Below, one piece after another: positions 59,229 to 64,000 of a stretch of DNA of 64,000 nt. Made by a program: the position numbers and the translations under genes. This DNA comes from Catenulispora sp. GP43 (GTDB lineage: Bacteria; Actinomycetota; Actinomycetes; Streptomycetales; Catenulisporaceae), in NCBI RefSeq assembly GCF_041260665.1, contig NZ_JBGCCT010000004.1:310001-374000 (forward strand). Reading direction: 5' to 3'. The notes under the pieces were generated by a model. The model ran no database searches, was not told where the DNA came from, and saw only the letters and a list, made by a program, of their open reading frames with translations. Positions within the stretch are counted from its first letter, which is position 1. Every line of letters begins with the position of its first letter.

Positions 59229-60473
59229 GTGGGCGAGGCAACCGAGGCTTGGGGCCGGGTCGCCGAGGACGGCACCGTCTACGTCCGGACCGCCGACGGC
59301 GAGCGGCAGGTCGGCTCGTGGGCGGCGGGGTCCCCGGACGAGGCGCTGGCGTACTACCAGCGCAAGTTCGACGGCCTCAAGGTCGAGGTTGACCTGATCG
59401 CCAACCGCCTGAAGCAGACCGGCCCCTCCGCGCCGTCCCCGAAGGACGCCCTGGACAAGATCGGCAAGCTTCGCGAGTCCATCTCCGGCGCGAACGCCGT
59501 GGGCGACCTGGACGGCCTGCTGGCCCGCCTGGACGGCCTGGTGGAGCTGGCCGAGCAGCGCAAGGCCGAGCACCGCGCGGTCCGCGAGCAGCAGCAGGCC
59601 CAGGCCCGCGGCGCCAAGCAGGCCCTGGCCGAGGAGGCCGAGCGCCTGGCGGTGTCCACGGAGTGGCGGGTGGCCGGGGACCGCATGAAGGTCCTCCTGG
59701 ACGAGTGGAAGGCCGCCCCGCGCCTGGACCGCAAGACCGACGACGAGCTGTGGCACCGGCTGTCCCAGGCCCGCTCGGCCTTCGCCAAGCGCCGCAAGCA
59801 GCACTTCGCCGAGCTGGACGCCCAGCGCGTGGAGATCCGCGCCCACAAGGAGCAGCTGATCGCCGAGGCCGAGGCCCTGCAGGACAGCACCGACTGGAAC
59901 CCCACCGCCGGCCGCTTCCGCGACCTGATGAGCGAGTGGAAGACCGCCGGCCGCGCCCAGCGCGACGTCGAGGACGAGCTCTGGAAGCGCTTCAAGGCCG
60001 CCCAGGACACCTTCTTCGCGGCCCGCAACGCGATCCTGGACGAGCGCAACGGCGCCGAGCGCGAGAACCTGGCCGCCAAGGAAGTCCTGGTGGTCGAGGC
60101 CGAGGCGCTGCTCCCGATCACCGACCACCGAGCCGCCCGGGTGGCCCTGCGCTCGCTCAACGAGCGCTGGGAGGCCATCGGCCCGGTCCCGCGCGACTCC
60201 CGCCAGCGCATCGAGGGCCGGCTGCACACCGTGGACCGCGCCATCGCCGACGCCGAGGCCGCGGAACTGTCCCGCAAGGACCCCGAGAAGCGCGCCCGCG
60301 CCGAGGCCACGGTGGAGCAGCTGCGCACCGCGCTGGAGAAGCTGCGGGTGCAGGCCGACAAGGCCCGCGCCGCCGGGCAGGAGAAGAAGGCCGCGGACGC
60401 GGAGGCTTCGATCGCCGCGCGGCAGGAGTGGCTGGCCGAGGCGGAGAAGGCGCTGGCGGAGTTCACGCGCTGA
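59229..60473 (+). CDS. DUF349 domain protein
   Basis: This 414-aa, highly charged helical protein carries repeated DUF349 units of about 65-75 residues (for example FRDLMSEWKTAGRAQRDVEDELWKRF and MKVLLDEWKAAPRLDRKTDDELW at their cores). The C-terminus is a coiled coil. GTG 59229 has GGAGG 9 nt upstream; an earlier in-frame start is less likely. The role is unknown; it lies between the cyclophilin and relA, as in other actinobacteria. Confidence 0.87.
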   Translation: MGEATEAWGRVAEDGTVYVRTADGERQVGSWAAGSPDEALAYYQRKFDGLKVEVDLIANRLKQTGPSAPSPKDALDKIGKLRESISGANAVGDLDGLLARLDGLVELAEQRKAEHRAVREQQQAQARGAKQALAEEAERLAVSTEWRVAGDRMKVLLDEWKAAPRLDRKTDDELWHRLSQARSAFAKRRKQHFAELDAQRVEIRAHKEQLIAEAEALQDSTDWNPTAGRFRDLMSEWKTAGRAQRDVEDELWKRFKAAQDTFFAARNAILDERNGAERENLAAKEVLVVEAEALLPITDHRAARVALRSLNERWEAIGPVPRDSRQRIEGRLHTVDRAIADAEAAELSRKDPEKRARAEATVEQLRTALEKLRVQADKARAAGQEKKAADAEASIAARQEWLAEAEKALAEFTR

Positions 60474-60485
60474 GGTTCGAGCACG

Positions 60486-60519
60486 CGCGAGGTTCGAGGG
60501 TTCGCGAGGTTCGAGGGTT
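60486..60519. repeat. 17-bp tandem duplication
   Basis: CGCGAGGTTCGAGGGTT occurs twice in direct succession, with a partial copy before it at 60472-60482. It lies between the DUF349 stop and its terminator. Confidence 0.85.
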
Positions 60520-60523
60520 CGTG

Positions 60524-60565
60524 GTCCGGGCGTCTTCCTTCGGGAGGGCGCCCGGACTGGTTTTG
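60524..60565 (+). terminator. Rho-independent-like terminator of the DUF349 gene
   Basis: GTCCGGGCG and CGCCCGGAC form a 9-bp stem extended by an inner TTCC/GGAG pairing, followed by TGGTTTTG. Confidence 0.7.
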
Positions 60566-60642
60566 GGGCCTGGGTGCGGTTGCGAAACCTCTATACGCTT
60601 TAGGGGTTGTTCCCTAAGGGACCGCGAGGCTGGTCGAGCGGA

Positions 60643-61200
60643 CTAGGTCCATGCCGACAGCCCGAAACCGATCGCCCCGGCCAACGCGAAGGCGGCCGCG
60701 GTGAGCATCAGCACACTGATCACAGTCCCGGCGGCCGCCGTCCCGGGAGCGATGCGCGCCGGCCAGATCCGGCTCGGCCGCCGGGGGTCGTAGCGCAGCC
60801 GGATCCGCCCGTCCTGTGCCTCGGGGAAGGTGGCACGGCTGCCGGCACGACGCGTCTCACCGCGCAAGGTCGTGTACTCGTAGACCCGGTGCAGGACATA
60901 GCTCTCGTCGGAGGGATGAGGCGGAACCGTGTAACCCTCGCTGGTCACGAACCCCTCCACCACCACGGTACGACGCCAGGCGGCCGGGTCCCCGACGTAA
61001 TCGACACACAGCGCCATCAACATCCACGGCAGCCCCACCACCAGCACCCCGAACCCACCGGCCACCACCCACATCGCAGCCCGGTCCCACTGCGCGGCGA
61101 CCAGCAGCCCGAGCAGCGCGACAAGGTGCGCGGCAGCCACCGCGATCAACCCCTTGCGCGCCGGGGACAACGTCATCCGCGCCGGCACTCGACTCCGCAC
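60643..61200 (-). CDS. Membrane protein, DUF3592-like
   Basis: This 185-aa protein has two adjacent N-terminal helices (about 17-35 and 42-62), a soluble beta-rich middle segment (YEYTTLRGETRRAGSRATFPEAQDG; IRLRYDP) like those in DUF3592 proteins, and a C-terminal helix (about 155-182). Function unknown. It is convergent with the DUF349 gene. Confidence 0.65.
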   Translation of the reverse strand: MRSRVPARMTLSPARKGLIAVAAAHLVALLGLLVAAQWDRAAMWVVAGGFGVLVVGLPWMLMALCVDYVGDPAAWRRTVVVEGFVTSEGYTVPPHPSDESYVLHRVYEYTTLRGETRRAGSRATFPEAQDGRIRLRYDPRRPSRIWPARIAPGTAAAGTVISVLMLTAAAFALAGAIGFGLSAWT

Positions 61201-61294
61201 CCGGACACCTTAGCGATCACGGCGTCCCGGTTGTAGACCGAATCGTGCGCTTGCCCAAAACGTTGCGATCGCCCGAAACGCCTGTGCGAATTCA

Positions 61295-61725
61295 GTCGGC
61301 GTCGAAGACCTCTGAGGCGGCTGTCGCGATCGCCGCCCGATCGAGCCAGGCATCAAGCTGGTCCAAGTCGGTGCAGCCTTCGACCCGGGCACGCTGCTCC
61401 TCGGTCAGCGCGATGCCTCGCTTGGCCAAGACGCGCAGCACACTCTCGGCAAATCCCTCCGCGCGCCCCTCAGCGCGAAGCTGCCGCGAGAACGACGAGC
61501 GGTAGAAGGAAGTGTCCATCGCCATCATCTGCCTCCAGATCGTGTCGGCCGGGGTGTCCTCCAACCCGACAAGGGTGAGTTCGGCCAGGTCGTAGGCCTT
61601 GTCTTCGTCTGAGACACCGTGTCGGGCTTCGGCAGTTCCAGCCCCAACGCCCGGAAAGTCTTGCCCAGCATCTCCGAATCATGGTGAAAGATCCGGTGCA
61701 GGGCTTCATGCGAAGAACCGACCAT
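61295..61725 (-). pseudogene. Remnant of an Rpn/YhgA-like PD-(D/E)XK family gene with internal deletion
   Basis: Two pieces lie in different frames. The first, from ATG 61725, reads MVGSSHEALHRIFHHDSEM and continues to LELPKPDTVSQ, like the start of this family. After about 61615 the frame shifts and family C-terminus sequence follows: DKAYDLAELTLVGLEDTP, DTSFYRSSFSRQLRAEGRAEG and CTDLDQLDAWLDRA, ending at about 61295. The whole central nuclease domain is missing. It is therefore likely a dead relic, lying between relA and a membrane protein gene. Confidence 0.55.
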
Positions 61726-61801
61726 GTCCGCGACGATATTCAGTCCCGTCGCGGCGAATCCGGCTTTCCCCCGCGCTTCACCCTAAAGAGTGCGAACACC
61801 C

Positions 61802-64000
61802 TCACGCGTGCTTGGCGCTCGTCACCCGATAGACGTCGAAGACCCCTTCAACGCCCTTCACCGCCTTCAGCACCGCGCCCAGGTGCGCCGGGTCCGCCAT
61901 CTCGAACGTGAACCGCGAGATCGCCACCCGGTCGCGGCTGGTCGTCACCGAGGCCGACAGGATGTTGACGTGCTGGTCCGACAGGACACGCGTGACGTCC
62001 GAGAGGAGCCGGGACCTGTCGAGCGCCTCTACTTGGATCGCGACGAGAAACATGGACGCCCCTCCGGGCGACCATGACACCTCCACCATCCGTTCGGGCT
62101 GGGCGGCCAGCGATTCGATGTTGGTGCAGTCCGCGCGGTGGACGCTGACGCCGGAGGCGCGGGTGATGAAGCCGACGATGTCGTCGCCGGGGACCGGGGT
62201 GCAGCAGCGGGCCAGCTTCACCCAGATGTCGTCCGCGCCCTTCACCAGGACGCCGGGGTCGCCGGCGGGGCGGGCCTGGCCGCGGCGGGACAGCTTCTCG
62301 ATGTTGCCCGGGACGGTCGCCTCGGCCAGGTCCTCGGTCGCGCCCTCCTCGCCGCCGAGCAGGTGCAGGAGGCGGTGGACCACGTGCTGCGCCGAGACGT
62401 GTCCCTCGCCGATGGCGGCGTACAGGGCGCTGATGTCGGCGTGGCGCAGGTCGTGGGCGACGGTGGCCAGGGACTCGGAGGTCATCAGGCGCTGTAGCGG
62501 CAGCCCCTGCTTGCGCATGGCCTTGGCCAGCTGGTCCTTGCCCTGCTCGACCGCTTCCTCGCGGCGCTCCTTGGTGTACCACTGGCGGATCTTGTTGCGG
62601 GCGCGCGGGGACGCCACGAAGCCCAGCCAGTCCCGGGACGGTCCGGAGTTCGGCGCCTTGGAGGTGAAGATCTCCACCACGTCGCCGTTGTCCAGCTTGC
62701 TGTCCAGCGGGACCAGGCGGCCGTTGACGCGGGCGCCGATGGTGTGGTGGCCGACCTCGGTGTGGACCGCGTAGGCGAAGTCGACCGGGGTGGAGCCCGA
62801 GGGCAGCGCCATCACCATGCCCTTGGGCGTGAAGACGTAGACCTCGGCGGTGGACAGATCGAAGCGCAGCGCGTCCAGGAACTCGTTGGGGTCCGCGGTC
62901 TCCTTCTGCCAGTCCAGCAGCTGCCGCAGCCATGCCATGTCGCCGCCGGGGTTCGCGGTCCCGGCGCCGTTGGTGGGCTTGCGGACGCCCTCGACCGCGT
63001 CCTCCTTGTACTTCCAGTGCGCCGCGACGCCGTACTCGGCGCGGCGGTGCATCGCGAAGGTGCGGATCTGCAGCTCCACGGCCTTGCCGCCGGGGCCGAT
63101 CACCGTGGTGTGCAAGGACTGGTACATGTTGAACTTCGGCATCGCGATGTAGTCCTTGAACCGGCCCGGGACCGGGTTCCACCGCGCGTGGATGGCGCCG
63201 AGCGCCGCGTAGCAGTCGCGGACCGAGTCCACCAGGACCCGGATGCCGACCAGGTCGTAGATGTCCGCGAAGTCGCGGCCGCGCACGATCATCTTCTGGT
63301 AGACCGAGTAGTAGTGCTTCGGCCGGCCGGTGACGGTGGCGCGGATCTTGGCCTCGCGCAGGTCGCCGTGCACGGCGTCGATCACCTGCGAGAGGTACTC
63401 CTCGCGCTTGGGCGCGCGCTCGGAGACCAGGCGCACGATCTCGTCGTACATCTTGGGGTAGAGGATGGCGAACGCCAGGTCCTCCAGCTCCCACTTGATC
63501 GTGTTCATGCCCAGCCGGTGCGCCAGCGGGGCGTAGATCTCCAGCGTCTCGCGGGACTTGCTCTCCTGCTTCTCCCGCTTCATGTAGCGCATGGTGCGCA
63601 TGTTGTGCAGCCGGTCGGCGAGCTTGATCACCAGCACCCGGATGTCCCGGGCCATGGCCACGACCATCTTGCGCACGGTCTCGGCCTGCGTGGCCTCGCC
63701 GAGCTTGACCTTGTCCAGCTTGGTGACGCCGTCCACCAGCAGCGCGACGGTGTCGCCGAAGTCGCCGCGCAGCATGTCGAGCGAGTAGTCGGTGTCCTCG
63801 ACGGTGTCGTGCAGCAGCCCGGCGCACAGCGTGGGCACGTCCATGCCGAGCTCGGCCAGGATCGTGGTGACCGCCAGCGGGTGCGTGATGTACGGGTCGC
63901 CGCTCTTGCGCCGCTGGCCGCGGTGGTGACGCTCGGCGACGGCGTAGGCCTGCTCGACGGGCTTGAGGTCGGCCTTGGGGTGGTTGGCCCGGATGATCTT
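61802..64000 (-). CDS. relA: Bifunctional (p)ppGpp synthetase/hydrolase RelA/SpoT, N-terminus cut by window edge
   Basis: The visible 732 residues contain the HD hydrolase domain ([19 protein letters not shown] with the catalytic His-Asp), the synthetase domain ([50 protein letters not shown]), TGS ([26 protein letters not shown]), the helical region and a C-terminal ACT domain. RFKD rather than ExDD marks the bifunctional class. Both active sites look intact. The beginning lies beyond base 64000. Confidence 0.96.
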   Translation of the reverse strand, partial: KIIRANHPKADLKPVEQAYAVAERHHRGQRRKSGDPYITHPLAVTTILAELGMDVPTLCAGLLHDTVEDTDYSLDMLRGDFGDTVALLVDGVTKLDKVKLGEATQAETVRKMVVAMARDIRVLVIKLADRLHNMRTMRYMKREKQESKSRETLEIYAPLAHRLGMNTIKWELEDLAFAILYPKMYDEIVRLVSERAPKREEYLSQVIDAVHGDLREAKIRATVTGRPKHYYSVYQKMIVRGRDFADIYDLVGIRVLVDSVRDCYAALGAIHARWNPVPGRFKDYIAMPKFNMYQSLHTTVIGPGGKAVELQIRTFAMHRRAEYGVAAHWKYKEDAVEGVRKPTNGAGTANPGGDMAWLRQLLDWQKETADPNEFLDALRFDLSTAEVYVFTPKGMVMALPSGSTPVDFAYAVHTEVGHHTIGARVNGRLVPLDSKLDNGDVVEIFTSKAPNSGPSRDWLGFVASPRARNKIRQWYTKERREEAVEQGKDQLAKAMRKQGLPLQRLMTSESLATVAHDLRHADISALYAAIGEGHVSAQHVVHRLLHLLGGEEGATEDLAEATVPGNIEKLSRRGQARPAGDPGVLVKGADDIWVKLARCCTPVPGDDIVGFITRASGVSVHRADCTNIESLAAQPERMVEVSWSPGGASMFLVAIQVEALDRSRLLSDVTRVLSDQHVNILSASVTTSRDRVAISRFTFEMADPAHLGAVLKAVKGVEGVFDVYRVTSAKHA

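Overview
The window is very GC-rich, densely coded actinobacterial DNA. BldD with an intact cyclic-di-GMP motif, the pyrR-pyrB-pyrC-carA-carB-pyrD-pyrF operon, the PGKGP-type EF-P and the DUF6167/DUF948 pair beside alaS all point to a filamentous, Streptomyces-related actinomycete. A Catenulispora-like lineage is my guess; no marker here proves it. I see no rRNA, tRNA or CRISPR array.

Layout. 1-6.4 kb is a mixed region: a site-2 protease (cut by the left edge), a RecB-like nuclease, an unusual YidD, a HAD hydrolase, a RibD-like deaminase, a TetR regulator with a perfect palindromic operator, an MmcQ/YjbR protein with a 51-bp in-frame insertion, an SRPBCC protein and an APH-type kinase. 6.4-16.4 kb is the whole pyrimidine operon read leftward, controlled by a PyrR-binding RNA element that overlaps the pyrR ribosome binding site. 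A divergent regulatory region of about 330 bp separates it from bldD. 17.4-20.3 kb is a small accessory set: alpha/beta hydrolase, CGNR regulator, and a CMD-family protein with a phosphotriesterase-like hydrolase behind paired operators. 20.5-26.0 kb is the conserved nusB-efp-pepQ-aroQ-aroB-aroK-aroC block.

26.1-38.1 kb is an accessory island that separates aroC from aroE. It holds a three-gene ABC-2 exporter, a membrane pseudokinase, a TetR/methyltransferase pair with tandem operators, and a leftward cluster in which a secreted six-cysteine protein and a lipoprotein precede a MacAB-like exporter. A fragment resembling an IS1380-type transposase lies at its right end. The conserved block resumes with aroE (apparently started by CTG), mltG, ruvX, alaS, two small membrane proteins and rarA.

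46.7-54.1 kb is mostly transport and small enzymes: GNAT, a FetAB-like metal exporter, a divergent MocR regulator/YczE membrane protein pair and a PPOX-fold protein. 54.2-64 kb is again conserved: aspS-hisS-MBL hydrolase, a membrane cyclophilin, a DUF349 protein, a deleted Rpn-like pseudogene, and relA/spoT cut by the right edge.

How genes work together. The pyr operon makes UMP and is tightly coupled, with 4-nt overlaps at four successive junctions. The aro genes form the shikimate pathway. aspS-hisS, alaS, efp and nusB serve translation and transcription. BldD and RelA link the window to development and the stringent response. The most novel material is the 32.2-37.6 kb secreted protein/lipoprotein/exporter cluster.
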